Source: Loxodes magnus (taxonomy: Eukaryota > Ciliophora > Karyorelictea > Loxodida > Loxodidae). Taken from it: a DNA stretch of 64,000 bases. Under the pieces are notes generated by a model that was not told the DNA's origin, made no database searches, and worked only from the letters and a program-made list of their open reading frames with translations. The stretch is taken from positions 744,001 to 808,000 of the forward strand of contig CAMPDV010000042.1 in assembly GCA_946699065.1 (NCBI GenBank), in the 5' to 3' direction. The position numbers and the translations under genes are program-made. This document shows, in pieces, positions 49,305 through 62,400 of the stretch (within the stretch, counting starts at the first letter, position 1; each line of letters begins with the position of its first letter).

Positions 49305-50430
49305 CTAAATTTTCCTATAATTAATAAAAAAATTTATTTATTTAATTATCTGATTAAACAATCTCCTTTATAAGAGTTCCTTGCATTCACAATCACATTT
49401 ATTAGCAGCAAGATTGATGTACCATTAGTATGATTAAATAGTAAAGCTTATAGTATTTTAACGACATACCACTAATTAGAGTCTTAATGTTTAATATTCA
49501 CATTAATCTTTTTATTTTAGCTCTTACAAAATAATATTTAAGATACTTAGCTTATTTTATTAAACTAAGCTTTTATTTTAATTCACAAATTAATTGTTAA
49601 CATTTAATGCTAGGGATATTTAAATAAATTTAAAGCTTAAAACTGAAATATGTTAAATCCATTAGTAGAACTGATTTAATAAAGAGAAGATTTATAGATT
49701 TTTTTAATATCCTTTATCTAATTATTTTATATAGATTTTTATTAAGAAAAGCATTATAGTAACATTTTTAGATGATAGCTTAAGTAAAAATTATAGAGTG
49801 GTAATTTATTTTAAAGCAGGAGTTAATGGCGTAATTTATTAGCTTAATAAACTTAAAGATTTAGCTATTAAAATAAGTAGAAAATTAATTTTAAAAGTTA
49901 TTTTAAGCATTTCATATTTATATTAGTTTCCTTTCTTAATTTATTTTATTTCTAAATATTAGAAATAATTTAAAAACTTTATCATATTTCATTCTGATTT
50001 CCCTCTCTACTTGCTTCTTTCTGGATTCGCTTAATCTATCTAGTGTTTAATTTATATTTTACATGTAAATCTTAAATTTTAAGAAAATTTTAGATTCAAA
50101 TGTATTTCTTTCTTAAGTAATTTTTATTTCTAAAGCTTTATAGATGCTTATTATCTAAGTTGCTTGATAGTTTGATTTGCTCTATTTAAACTAAAAAATG
50201 ATAGCATTTAATTATTATACTTATATTCTTTTGCAAATAAAAATATTTTTTATATATTTGAGAATTGCTATTCTTATACCTTTATTAATACAAATTAAAA
50301 CCCAAAATATCATAAGATTATATAGTGGTAAATAAACTAATAATATATTTATTTATTAGTGAGATTTCACAGTTTGATATTTTGACTTATTTTTAGTTTT
50401 ATTAAATTAGTAAATTGCTGTTTTTAAAAA
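49305..50430. other. intergenic
   Basis: AT-rich spacer, nothing recognised. Confidence 0.5.
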
Positions 50431-50970
50431 TCATAAAATAAAAGAGAAAAGTTCTTCGTTGCATAAATTATTATCTTATTCTATTTACTCTTGTTTGTTC
50501 TTGCAATTATAATAAAATACATTTCCACATTATCCACCAGGTAAAGTTTATTATACTTTTAGACTCTTTTTAACTTCTTTATCATTTTCTTCAGTGTAAA
50601 ATATTGCCCCTGTATGGATGTTTATTTCATTTAGAATAAAATTATTATTTTCTTCATCCTTGCAAGCAAATACTATTAATTTAGATCCAATTCCTGGAGG
50701 ATCAATTCCACATGCCGCACTTGATCTGAAACCTTTTACTTTTACTTCTGAAGGACCACATGATTTATAATAATTAACATTATCTAAAGTAACAATAGAA
50801 TTCCATTCATTTTAGTTATTACTTTGCTAAGTGATTATTCCTTCTAAAACAACTCCTGCCGCTAGAGCTTATTCTTTAACAGTAGATGGAATCCAATCAG
50901 GCATAGGATCACAGCACTAAACATAAATAACTAAAAGTAATAAAGTGGTAAAATATCATAACACTCGCAT
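50431..50970 (-). CDS. secreted NTR (netrin/TIMP)-like protein, 179 aa
   Basis: ATG 50968-50970 to TGA 50431-50433, 180 codons. Signal peptide MRVLWYFTTLLLLVIYVQ, cleaved just before C-C-D-P. The mature part has the features of an NTR/TIMP OB-fold: an N-terminal Cys, ALAAGVVLEGIITQQ (A-x-V-V-x-G-x-V pattern), VTLDNVNYYKSCGPSEVKV, FRSSAACGIDPPGIGSKLIV, FACKDEENNNFILNE, NIHTGAIFYTEEN, and more Cys near the end (GGQCGNVFYYNC, NNLCNEE). NTR domains bind metalloproteases or other secreted proteins; the role here is unknown. The assignment rests on pattern and Cys placement. Confidence 0.65.
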
Positions 50971-52124
50971 ATTTAAACTAAGTAAAATATAAGGATAAAC
51001 TCTCTCTTAAGCTGTATCTATTAATTGTAAAATGATTTAGTAAATATAAATAGACTTTATCCATTATTTCAAATATAATTTCCTTAAATCATCTAGAATT
51101 ATCTATTCTTTATTATTTCTAATTTATCTCAGCTTTATTTTTTCTTCTTATAATCTAAATACCTCTATAAGCTGATGAGATAAGTTCATTAATTATTAAT
51201 GTAAGCAAATTGTTCTGCCGGACCAAACTCTTTAAAAATTAAAAAAGAAAAGAATGTTTAGGTTACTAATAAAATATTATACTTATTTATATATTTTCTT
51301 TATGTAATAATTTTATATCATCTTAACTAATAAATCCCTTTCATTATTATATTTCATTAATCTTTCGATAAATTTTATCTGAATTATACTCTCTATGAAA
51401 TTGTAAAATATACTTAATGAATTGATATTTCTTAGCTAGATTATTAAGCTTTTTATTGGAAATGCATTACTGAAATTAATAGAACTATTATTTAATTATA
51501 AGAGTGTTTTATTTGATCTTTAAGATATTTTCATTACTATTAATATTCCTAAAATTGTTTGATTAAATAACTATTTATTATAAAATTTAGCTGTTAAATT
51601 CTTTTTTATTTCTAATTGCTAATTATTCATTTTAGCTTAGACATTAACAAAATTATTTTTATCCATAACACTTTATTTATAGATTTAATAAATCCCTATA
51701 AAATTTATTGCTTAATTAATTGATATTAGATAAGTCTAATCTGAAGAGGTTTTTTATTGATAATAATATTCAATTTCGGATAAATAATTTAAAATGTTTT
51801 AATTAATTATTCAATTTTAGTTTCTTCTCTAATATTTTTGCCTCCTTTGTAAAATACAAATCTTATAATTTTAATTATTTTATCTTCTACTTATTCTATT
51901 GTCACTTTTAATTCTATTACTTATTTAGAAAAATTTTTTTTTTTATTTTTAGTAAAATTATGTCAAGCAGACTGTCTTTTGATAGAGAAAATAATATTAA
52001 CAAAAGATTATCGATATTTTAATTTCAGAATTTATGATTAAACACTAATTTTTTGGCCAAAATTAATGGCAATTAAGTTAAATTAATGTTTTTATCACTA
52101 TTCTTAATAAAAAATTAAAAGAAA
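50971..52124. other. intergenic
   Basis: AT-rich spacer with a long T run near 51935. Nothing recognised. Confidence 0.5.
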
Positions 52125-52607
52125 TCAGTCTGTTACTTCATTTTCAACATCTTCAATCTATTCTTCTATATCGTCTTTTTTATCTTCCTTTTTGTCTTCA
52201 AATTTTTCGCGGTAATCCTCCCAATTTTCTTTAGCTTCTTCATCATCAAAGTTAACTACCTTAAATTGATCTTAATCAAGAGTCGTCTCCTGTAGTTAAA
52301 TTTCACTAAAAGGCAAATTTTAAGCAAAATGATGTTTTTTCAAAAAACTACTAGAGATATGATTCTTTTCAATAAATGAATCAGATGAGTTTTAGGACTC
52401 TTCTATTTTATTAGCTTCATCTTCATCATTATCTTCGCTATTATCAATAACTTCAGTCTTGCTTTCACTTTCACTTCCACTTCCACTTTCAATTTTCTAA
52501 AGTTCATTGACAAGTATGTACCTGGCTTTGCAAGATATAAGCAAAAATGCAGGAGAAAAAGTGTAGGATAAGGAGAGGAGCGTAATGAAAATCGCGAGCT
52601 ATTTCAT
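52125..52607 (-). CDS. acidic secreted protein, 160 aa
   Basis: Unrecognised. ATG 52605-52607 to TGA 52125-52127, 161 codons. An N-terminal signal sequence (KQLAIFITLLSLSYTFSPAF) is followed by a Ser/Gly/Glu microsatellite (ESGSGSESESK) and very acidic stretches (NSEDNDEDEANKIEES, NFDDEEAKENWEDYREKFED, DDIEEQIEDVENEVTD). It is probably disordered and could bind calcium, perhaps within ER or secretory-granule lumen; this is inferred from composition only. The Ser/Gly/Glu codons form an imperfect 6-bp DNA repeat. Confidence 0.7.
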
Positions 52608-53148
52608 TTATAAAAACGAAGAAAAATTAAATAAATTTAGCTCGTTAAATTAGCTCTTACTATTACTGTTACAAAAACTTTTAGTTTTTAATTGTTTAGA
52701 TATTTTTATAATCATCTGCACTTTAGTTATTTCTTCAATAATAAACTTTAAATCAATCTTCTTATTATTTACCTCTAAACCTACGCCAGATATTATATTA
52801 TGACTAGTACTTGCTAAAGTTAGCTTAAGAAGTAAGGATCAGTTTTAATATAGATAGATATGTAATTTTATTAAAATATTGAATAGTCTAAACTTGTATT
52901 ATAAAGAAAGGAATATATTAATTATAAACATTTAATTTCAATCTAATTTAGCCAAATTTAAAACTTAGTTCCAATAGACCATACTTAGATGATTCATTTT
53001 TCTTTTAAATAAGTTCAAATTAAGAATAATTTATAATATTTTTGAAATTTTAATGCTATTTAGTCAAAATTAAGTAAATTAGGGAATTAAGAAAGATATC
53101 TTCTATAATTATTATAAAAATGTAATCTAAAAATTAAAAAGTTTATGT
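52608..53148. other. intergenic
   Basis: AT-rich spacer, nothing recognised. Confidence 0.5.
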
Positions 53149-54360
53149 TCATAATTTGCTATACTTTCTCTTTCCTTCATTGATAACATTTGCTATTAAG
53201 TTTTAGAATTATTAATTGTCTAATTTTTTTTTATAAGAGATTTGCTTTTTTTAATTTTTATGATTCCTTAGTGTTTACATAAGATCCTCAACGTCTTACT
53301 GTGATTTTTTATTTTATTCTCTTTTCTTAGAAAAAAATTCAGCTTCAACTATTTTAAATGGATTTATATCAATTATATCCTCTTCATTTTGAATATTTTT
53401 AAGGGCCTCTTCGCATAATTCTAGCACTCAGAAATCTAAGTAAATATAGCTTGACTAGTCAAAAAAAATTTTAATTTCTTCAGAGCTATAAACTTCTTTT
53501 GCCTCTTCCGATAATTTTTTTTCTCAAATTTCAGCCAGAATTTGAGCAATATCTTCTGAATATTTTAACTTAGTTTATTATACAACTTGTTAGTGCTAAA
53601 AGTAGCAAAATATCAAGAAAGGATTCTGAATTAAATCTTTTATCTTCTTAGTGTTACTCTAAAATTTGTAGTTTATCATTTTTTATATTTTTTCATTATC
53701 TTCCTCTATATACTAACTTCTAACTTTTCTATAAAAATCTTTTTCTTATGGAGTCTTTTCCTTTCACAATAAACTCCCTGCTTTCCAAATGGAAATTTTT
53801 TCTTTTTCTACTTTGTCTTAAATAATTTTTTTGTTATACTCACAGAAAATAGAGAATAATGATTTTTTTGATTTATACTTCTTTAGATTTTCCTATTTCT
53901 TTTTATCTCTCATCTTCTTCTTTTCAGTAGACTTATATCCTTTTTATTACTACGCTTAAAATTAATTTAGCTCTTTACGCTTTTCCTTCAGCTCTTTTTC
54001 CATTTTTTTGTATTTACTCTTTTACTCTTCATCCATTTCCTTCCACATTTGTGCTAATTCTTTTCCAAACCTTTATTAAACTAGCTTAGGATCTACATTT
54101 TCTTCCTTTAGTTTTTATTTAATATTTTTACCTTATTCTTTAACAAACAGCTAGTAGCAGTTAAGTCTTTTATTGATCTAAATCAGCAAATTATTGCTTT
54201 CAATTAAGTTAGATTTATTTATAGCTACAGAAGAATGATTCAAAACCAAATTATTCCCTTCTTTTAAAAATTTCTCATTCCTTTTAAACGTTTCTAAGTC
54301 ATTAAGATCAATGATATCAATTAATTACTTTCGATTAGATTATTACTGAGCATTCTACAT
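53149..54360 (-). CDS. protein with three HMG-box-like domains, 403 aa
   Basis: Probable chromatin or DNA-bending protein. ATG 54358-54360 to TGA 53149-53151, 404 codons, no intron. Box 1 at about 64-128 is the clearest (RLNCYQLFVKEQ, LVQQRFGKELAQMWKEMDEE, QKSKYKKMEKELKEK), box 2 at about 165-218 (KKSLFSIFCEYNKK, ISIWKAGSLLWKEKTPQEKD, FYRKV), box 3 at about 245-293 (NPFLIFCYFQHQQV, EDIAQILAEIWEKKLSEEAK, EVY). Each keeps the aromatic start, the W in helix 2 and the Y in helix 3; the helix-2 W is TGA in box 3 and TGG in boxes 1 and 2. The linker between boxes 1 and 2 and the tail are lysine-rich. Nuclear location is inferred. Confidence 0.85.
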
Positions 54361-54985
54361 TTTATTAATATAAAGAGCAATTAATTTAGGTTATTTAATT
54401 TAATTCTTATTTGCTTATTCACTAAACTTCTCAAATTGTGAAATGCTAAAAGCTTTAGACTCTAAAATTAGGAAATAATCAGAAAAATCAAGAAAATTTT
54501 ATTAGATAGAAAAGTAAAAATTAGAATTTGGTTAGTTTTAATAAAGGCAAATAAATAAGAAGATCTGTATTTAGATATTAACAGTAATAACCCTTTGCTT
54601 ATATTATTAAAATTAGCTATAATATTTGTAATTAACTTCATATAAAATGAAGCATGTATACCTTTTGATTTTAAAGGTTTCAACAGCCTATGAGATATTT
54701 AATAATAATACTGTTTAGTTGTTGTAAGTATATAAAAAATAAAAATAATTATTCTAAATAATACTCCTTAGTAGAGTAAGGATTAATTATATTAAATCTG
54801 AATATTCTAGTATAATATTTAATTATAGAATCAAATTTTCTCTAACTTCCTTTTAAAAGTAAGCGTTGATAAAGGTATTTTAGATTACTTAATTAACGAA
54901 GCTTAGAAGAATTATGATAATATTAAAATAGTATGGGTAAGATTATTTATAATGCTTAATTATTTAAAGCCAAATTTCTTTTAAT
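54361..54985. other. intergenic
   Basis: AT-rich spacer, nothing recognised. Confidence 0.5.
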
Positions 54986-56809
54986 TCAGTGTACTCAATT
55001 TTCCCTAAATAAATTTTGCCATAAATTAAAAAGCATTTGAACTTCTAAGTCCACAAAAATAAGAGAAGTCTATTGGTCTAAAAGCTACTTTAAGTTTTAA
55101 AAGCACATGTAGTTAAATAAATTATCCTCACTTACGACTTCTATTGTTCATTAATAATTTTCAGATTCTTCGCAGTATAATTTAGCAATATTTGTGAATT
55201 CCATACTTAAAACACTGTATCTTTAGACTTCTAACTACTATAGATCATATTAGCGAGTGTTATGCTTTAATCTTTATTCAGGTGCTTTACTTAATAACTC
55301 TTCTTTTAAGTATTTCTTTAGCTTCTATCTTACATCTTCATTGATCAAACTGAATGTTTTTTCTTTTATTCATATAATTTCCTACTAAGCTTCTCTTCTT
55401 TATATGGAAAACAGAAGCTAATTTTCCTCTACATTCTAGATATTTTTTATATAATATAGTGAAATAAGCTTTATAGATCATAAAATTACTAAGCAATGTA
55501 ACCTCAGAAGCAAAAAATAGTGCTGAGTCATATTTAAAATCTGTTAATGCAAATACTCACTTTCTCTTAAAGTCTTGATCAGAGAATTATAAAAATTTTT
55601 GCTTTTTTAGTCTATTTTAAATTAATTCCTCATATTCGCGAAATGAATTAAGAAAAGGCTAAATTAGGCGTATATATTTTCAATTTGTTTCTTAATTTAA
55701 TTAACAGCTTATCCTTATACTCCCTATTAATCTGGTTTAAGTGATTTGTTTCTCATTGAGAAACCTTACAGATAATCCTCTTTACCTTGATAATCAGGTT
55801 ATCCTTCTTAACTATAGTACTAAATATATTAATCTTCTATTATAAACGTTTTAAGTTCTTTCATAATATCACTTTCACTAGCTTCCATTTTTATAATTGC
55901 AAATGCTAATTACTATAAGTTATTTTTCATAAAATACTCAAGCTGCTTTATTTTTTAAAAAGTAACTTCTAGCCACGGTTCAATTTTAAATACCTATTAA
56001 ACTTATTAGTTTATAAAGCTGCTGATTACCATTTCATCTAGTTTGAATTAGCTTATTCTCCACTTAGTAACATCTTCTATCTGCTAGTATTAGAGTAAGA
56101 TCTTCTTTAAGCATTAGTCGTTAAATTTGATCAAGTACTATTACAAACTTATTTGTTCATCTATTTTTAAATGGAAGTTATTAATGATATAGAACATACT
56201 TTACCTGAAGATAGTACACTCTTTATTAAGCAAACTTTAGTATTTTTCTTCGATCTCAGATCAATCTTTTTCATCAGGCTACCTTATTTATTAGATGCTT
56301 CAGTTATAAACTTCTCCTCAAAAATAAAGAATATCCTATAGCTCTTTAAGACTTTATTCATTGGAACTCTAAACGTAATAAAGAGTCTATATATAAACCT
56401 GATTGTAATACTTTGCTATAGATTGCTAAAAATGTTCAGTACTTCCTAAGAATTAAGCCATTTATTAATTGAAGTATCCTGTCCAAAAACTGAACCTTAT
56501 TAGATCTTTGTAACTTCCGTTTTATTATACTTGTCTCTCAAATTTTTCAATAAGCTCTGAATTTGTAATTTAATAAACAGTGGATAAATTTTAAATGGTA
56601 GGCAATATAAATTTTTAATCCTGATACATAGATACTGCATGTTCATATTGTCTCTAAATGTATTTCTTCAGAATTTTGATGGCAATTTCGTACTTATCTA
56701 TATTTAAGTCTTTAATATTCAATAGTTAGTTCAGCATTATGATATAATTATTACTATCACTGTGACTATCTATTATCTGCTATTTTTCCTTAATTTCAGC
56801 ACTACCCAT
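54986..56809 (-). CDS. large helical protein of unknown function, about 607 aa
   Basis: Unrecognised. ATG 56807-56809, one frame throughout with eight or so internal TGA read as W, such as ILYFWGEVYNWSIQQ and PDEKDWSEIEEKYQ. The predicted product is rich in L, I, Q, K and Y and mostly alpha-helical, with no signal peptide and no clear TM; one hydrophobic stretch (RLHCLVILWSIKLISLYYI) might be buried. Two in-frame TGA codons close the gene three codons apart, at 54995-54997 and 54986-54988; either may be the stop. No domain recognised. Confidence 0.65.
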
Positions 56810-58087
56810 TTCAACAAGTTAACTAATAAAAATAAAATATTAAAATATAGAATAAAACTAATTCTAGTTATATAATCTAACTATTATCCCAATTCTTTAC
56901 TATTCTTGCTACCTTACTAACCAAGATAATTACCCTATTTGCCTTAGAATTACAATACCTTTAAAATAAATAGTGTTGAGCAGATTTTATCTACATTCTG
57001 TTATAATTAAGCATGATATAGTTACAGTTCAAATTCTAATAGCCTAATTTTAATACTATCAAAATGTAATTCCATTCATTGCCTAATTTAACGTTTATAT
57101 TTAAAAAAATAATTAAATAGATTTTCCTATAATCGTAAAATAATATACTAAGCAAGATTGAAAAAGCTTAGTGCTCAACTATGTAAGCAAAGCATCATCA
57201 AATAAATATGTTAAAAAAGTAGAGAATTCATAAGGGAACAACAAATTAAAAATATTTAAATATCTTTCCTTGTAAATTTTCACTTAGTCAGCATTAATAA
57301 ATTAAATTATTCAATATCTTCAAGATTTAACTTCATTTTAAATTAATATAAACTTTTTATGAAAAACTTTAATTTAATGGTTTTAAAAGAAAGAAATAGT
57401 CCAATTTGACAAGCATATCACTCTATATGAAATAGATGTATAATAAATAGTATGAGATGTTTAAGGTAAAAAGAAATGATGATAAAGTTAGAATTATCTT
57501 TTAAAAAAAAATCTTAGCTTAGTATATTTAAAAACTTATTATTTACTAAACTAAAATAACATTTATACCTTAAAATACAAGTAACTTGATTAATTTCTTA
57601 AAGTTTATTAATCAATCTTTAGATAGACTTACTAATTTAAAGGTGGAATTTTTTTAATTTAATTAAATCTAATTATAATAAAGAATATATTCTCTTTAAT
57701 AAATAAGGGTTAACTAAAATTATATTAAATTTTTAATAAGAATATTTAAATTTTCTTTAGCAATACGCTCTTTCTATAAAACATTTGCAATAGACTAGCT
57801 AATTTTGTATAATAAGCAAATAATTATACTAATTAATGGTTAAATTCATTAGAGATTTATTGAAGAGCATTATTTTAATATGAATTGCTTTGTTAACAGT
57901 AAAGCAGTTGAGTTAAATAAATTAGCTTCGAAATATTTAGTATTAATTTATTGTTAGCTTTTAGTTAGTTAATTTACTAAAGTATTTTTAGCATCTGAAT
58001 CTAATTTAACTTTTGAAGTTTATTATGGATAAGTTATAAATAAAAGATATAATAAATTACGAATAATGCAGATAAATAAAGCACTAA
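56810..58087. other. intergenic
   Basis: AT-rich spacer, nothing recognised. Confidence 0.5.
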
Positions 58088-59326
58088 TCAATAATTTTTC
58101 TTCTCGCTACTATTACGCAATATTTATTTGAACTTAGAGATTTTTTCTAAACGCTCCCTTTATTTTCCTATTTCTTCTTAATTAAAAATATCAGTTCTTT
58201 AATCTTCGAATCTTTCATTTGAATCTAATTCTTAATTATAATCCGAAAAAGGAGTTTTCTTTCCGATGATCTCTTGACTTTCATTTTGTACTTAATTATC
58301 TCTAGCTTAATTTTCTTCTGTACTTTACTCTATTTCTCTTTCAAAAATTTAATTAAGAATACTCAGAATTGCCTAACTTAAAGGAGAAGGTGGCAAATCA
58401 TTCTATAATGTCTTCTGATAATATTTGCATTCAAAATCTTCACTTTTCTCATTAGATTCAAAACTAGCATTCTATTCCTGGTTTATATTCAGCCTTTGTT
58501 TTTAAAGGTCTCTTAGAACCTCCCAATTGGATTTTCTTTGTGTTCTTTACAAGTAACTAGAGTTTCTTGATTTATTTGCTTCTGATCTCCTGAATTCGAA
58601 AAAATCAGTAATGCATTCTTCCACACTTTCTATTATTTTACTTTAAGAATATTTAAATAGTTCTTCAGAATCAGTCTTTTAATGTCTTTATAAGCTTATG
58701 TTTTATGTTACTAAGATATTTTGATGGCCTGGACTAGTAAAAAACCACTTTATACAAGAGAACCCCTCTTGAGTTTATTTAATAAGGTGAGTATCTTTCA
58801 CTGCAACATTTTATAAACATGTCACTATTTTATGCAAGACTGGGCAGATAATTACAATTATATTCTTAATTAATTTATGACTAATTCAGAATTTAGAGCT
58901 TGTAAGTTCTTAGCTTAGCTTTTGGAATTAGAAGTTTCTGTTTTACTATGTTAACGCTAATTAAATTTGGGAAAATAATTAGAACTTTTGTCGAATTGCT
59001 CATATATGGTACTAAAATGTTCGTCACTTTAATTAAATAGATTATCCTGTTCTCTTTCTTATTATTACTGCTGCTCTATATTTCCCTTTATTTCTCTTTA
59101 TTATATACTTGCCTCACTTATGCTGTTTTAGTCTGCTTGTTTCTGATGTAGGTAGTTAGATCTAAATGTAGAATCTATAGCAAATTAAGTTCTAGAAGCC
59201 TGCTATCTATTCTATATACAGTCTTAATAAATTGCTCATATAAATTACGATTAAAGCAAAGTAAATATAACGATATTTAGTTAGAAAATGCAAGGATTTT
59301 TAGCACTAAATACCCTTTTTTGCCAT
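58088..59326 (-). CDS. polar Q/E/S-rich protein of unknown function; 5' end uncertain
   Basis: Unrecognised. The coding frame is clear from 59199 down to TGA 58088-58090, joined across a 26-nt intron (58686-58711, GTAACA...AAAG). Together this is 362 codons. The protein is polar: SEASIQQREIKGNIEQQQ, SIYEQF-type stretches, then KIIESVEECITDFFEFRRSE and an acidic tail (FSDYNQELDSNERFEDQRTD, EEIGKQRERLEK). No ATG lies in this frame near 59199. An ATG at 59324-59326 opens a membrane-anchor-like stretch (HFLTKYRYIYFALIVIYMSN) one base out of frame; a second small intron between about 59200 and 59320 (length 3n+1) would link them, but I could not fix it. Confidence 0.6.
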
Positions 59327-59496
59327 TATAAATGTAGTCTATATTATGTCAATTGAAAAAGGATAATTTAAAACTATCGCTAAGAATAACTGATATCACT
59401 TTAATATCTTCATATGTTATTTAAATTCCAACCAAGCTGATTTGCATAGGTGATGGCTAAATATATAAGGACAAGAAAGGAGGAAAAGATATAGCA

Positions 59497-62400
59497 ATGA
59501 GTGAAGAGTTATAAGGTGTTTAAACAGTTTTGAATAAGATAAAAACTTTATGGATATGCTAAATTATTAGAATAATAATACTCTTTTATTTAACCTTATA
59601 AACTATGAAAAATAGCTCTAGTCCTAATTTATCGAAAGAGAATAAAACTGCTGAGATTCAAATTAAAATGAACTAGACTGAGACAAACTTCCCTTTTTCT
59701 TAACGTCCTGGAAGTAAAAACTTATAGCCATCCTTAAGGTTTGATTTAAGTACTCTTAATTCTATTTCTCTACAGAGTAAAGGAATGGGGCTTTCTCCTC
59801 TATCAAGGTTCAAGAGGAAATTAAAAAAGGAGCATTAAAATTAATCTTACTCTTGGCCTTAAGGTTAGGGATTTGGAAATCCTTTAGAAAAGCAAGTTTA
59901 AGAGACAATAAATAAGAACAAGATCTATGGATATCCTCTACCTTACTTTACAGCTAATAATGCTCATTAGAACACTACTTACATACTCTCTCCAATCAAA
60001 AACAAAGTAAAAGATTTAACTTATTTCGTTCAAAAAACGACCAAGCAAGCAAAAAAAAGGGATTCAAAGACTATTTTAAAGCCTTCTGAAAATGTAAGTC
60101 TCTAGAACTACAGAATAAACAGAAATCTGAGAGTCTAATTTTCAATTTAATGCCAAGATAAAGACTAAAAGGAAGAAACTAAATTAGTTAGCGAATAATA
60201 GAAAAAAGAGCAATAAGGTAATAAAGAAACGAGAAAGGTTTAGTAATTTAAGTGGAAGAAAAAGTATGAAGTAAACCTTGATTATAGAATACAAAAGTAG
60301 CTTAAACATGAAAATATAAAACTACCTACTCTAGTAAATTCTCACGAGTAAGAAGATCTTTAATGCATTCATACTGAACCTAATTAGTAGTCAAAAAGCT
60401 TCGATTTATAGTAGATTTGCTTATCCTAGAAAAATCGAAATATTTCCTAGAATTAAAAGTCTTAAACTGGCTATAATTCAAAAATTATCTTATAGAGCTA
60501 GATCCCTTTAAACACTTCTGGAAAGCATGGTTAACATCTAAAGGTAAAAAAGAGTCTTCTGAATGTAAAGAAGCAATTGCTGCAAGCTGTTTTTTGAGAA
60601 AAGCCAGTCAAATAAGCGACTCTGTATCATATATTGAAAGCATGAGCACTATTTTAATTTATTATTAAATCAAATTACTTTGCTTATACATCCATAATTT
60701 AATAGATGCTTCATATTTAATAATCAAGCATTCAAATAAAATAGTCTAAAGACATAAAGCATAAAAATACTTAAGTAAAAATCTAAAATTTATAAGCCTT
60801 AAAAGGCAGTTAATTTAAACTATCTGCTATCTACTTAGGAATTTAATTTAATAGACTATACTAGAGAAATCTAGCCAGGTCTAGGTAAAGAGAGGAGTAA
60901 GAAAGCAGTTGCAATAAATTGTCTTATATCATAGGCATATAATCCATCAAATACTGTAGTTATAACTACATATAATGCCTCATAATAAAGTAGCATTTCA
61001 ATAGTAGAAGAGTCTTGAGAGAACTATTAGTGCATAATAAGATAGCATCAGTTATAAGATATAACAGTATAAGGTAGAGGTATGAAATAGAAGAAATTAA
61101 AAGTGAATATTGGTATGAAAATGAATTTAGGAAATACTTAAGAAGTTAATTAAAAATAATGTCCTTAAAATCTTATTCTTAGAAGCTAGAAAACCTTATC
61201 TCGATTCTGCTTACTGCTGAAGAGCTTTTATTCTCTATAGCGCTTCCTTAAAGTATAATAGAAAGATACATTTCATTACGTAACCAACACTTTTAAAAGG
61301 CATAAATACCAAGTGATGATTAATTTGTTTTTAAAGTTAGCCAACTATAGAGATAGGCTAGATAAGAAAGTGAGAGGTAAAAGCTTTAGGAAGTTAGCTT
61401 TTTGAAATGTAGTTAGGAGAATGAAATGAAAGAGTAGAAAGCGCATTTATTAAAGATATCCTATTAGTGAATAGAAAGAATTGATCATTCTCATGAACTA
61501 CTATAATTCTCCAGGAAGCTGCTAGTAAGCTTGCTTTAGAAATAGTATAACTGGATTAGGTAACTAAATAAAATCTTTAATTCAACAGATGAGCAAAAAT
61601 AATTTTAGCCATGTATTGAAGATCCTTAATTCAATAAAAGATAGTCTAGTTAAGAAAATTATAAGGAAGCTATTGACTGATATCTGCTTCTAGAAGAATA
61701 GCATGGTAACTTCCTTTAGCAATTCATGCAAAAGATAGAAGAAATGGAGGTTTGTTTTCTAGACTCATCAAAGAAGTGACAAACTATCGTAAAATCTTAA
61801 GAAAATCTGCTGGATTAAATACGTACAGAGTTATAAACGAAGAAGGAGTAAGTCTTGATATCTTAGCAGAACTCTATCAACTAAAGCGACTCAATTTACT
61901 AGAAAACTTAGCAGCTTGAAGAAAAGTACGAAAATGCTTATTCGCAACTTAAATTACATTATGATCTATAGATAAAGAATGTTCAAATATAATGCTAATA
62001 GCAAATCAAAAAAACTGAGTTTGAACTTAACCAAATCAAATCTAAGTATGAAGACTTAATTTCACAGAACTAAAAGGAATAGGAAAAATTAGTTACTGAT
62101 TCATAGAAAAAGGAAACATAATTAAAGGATTAACTCAAAGCTGAGGCTTAGAAGACTAAGGCTTATTACGAAAACTAGTTAATAATTTTAAAGCAGTCTA
62201 ATTAAAATGCTCTAGATAAGGTACTGACTGATTTTGATTCTTCCTAGCAAAGCAAATCAAAAGAAATTTCTAATTTAAAAGAAAAATTTAAGAAGCAGAA
62301 GAAAGAAATCGAAGAATAAAGGTAATCAGAGAAGCTAAATTTGTAAAACTAGTATGAAACTATAATTAGCCAGTTAAAAGAACAGATTAGTAAACTTGAA

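Noticed and set aside
54468-54683. 71-codon minus-strand ORF
   Set aside because: Lies in a spacer with hydrophobic, I/K/L-rich background composition and no motif.
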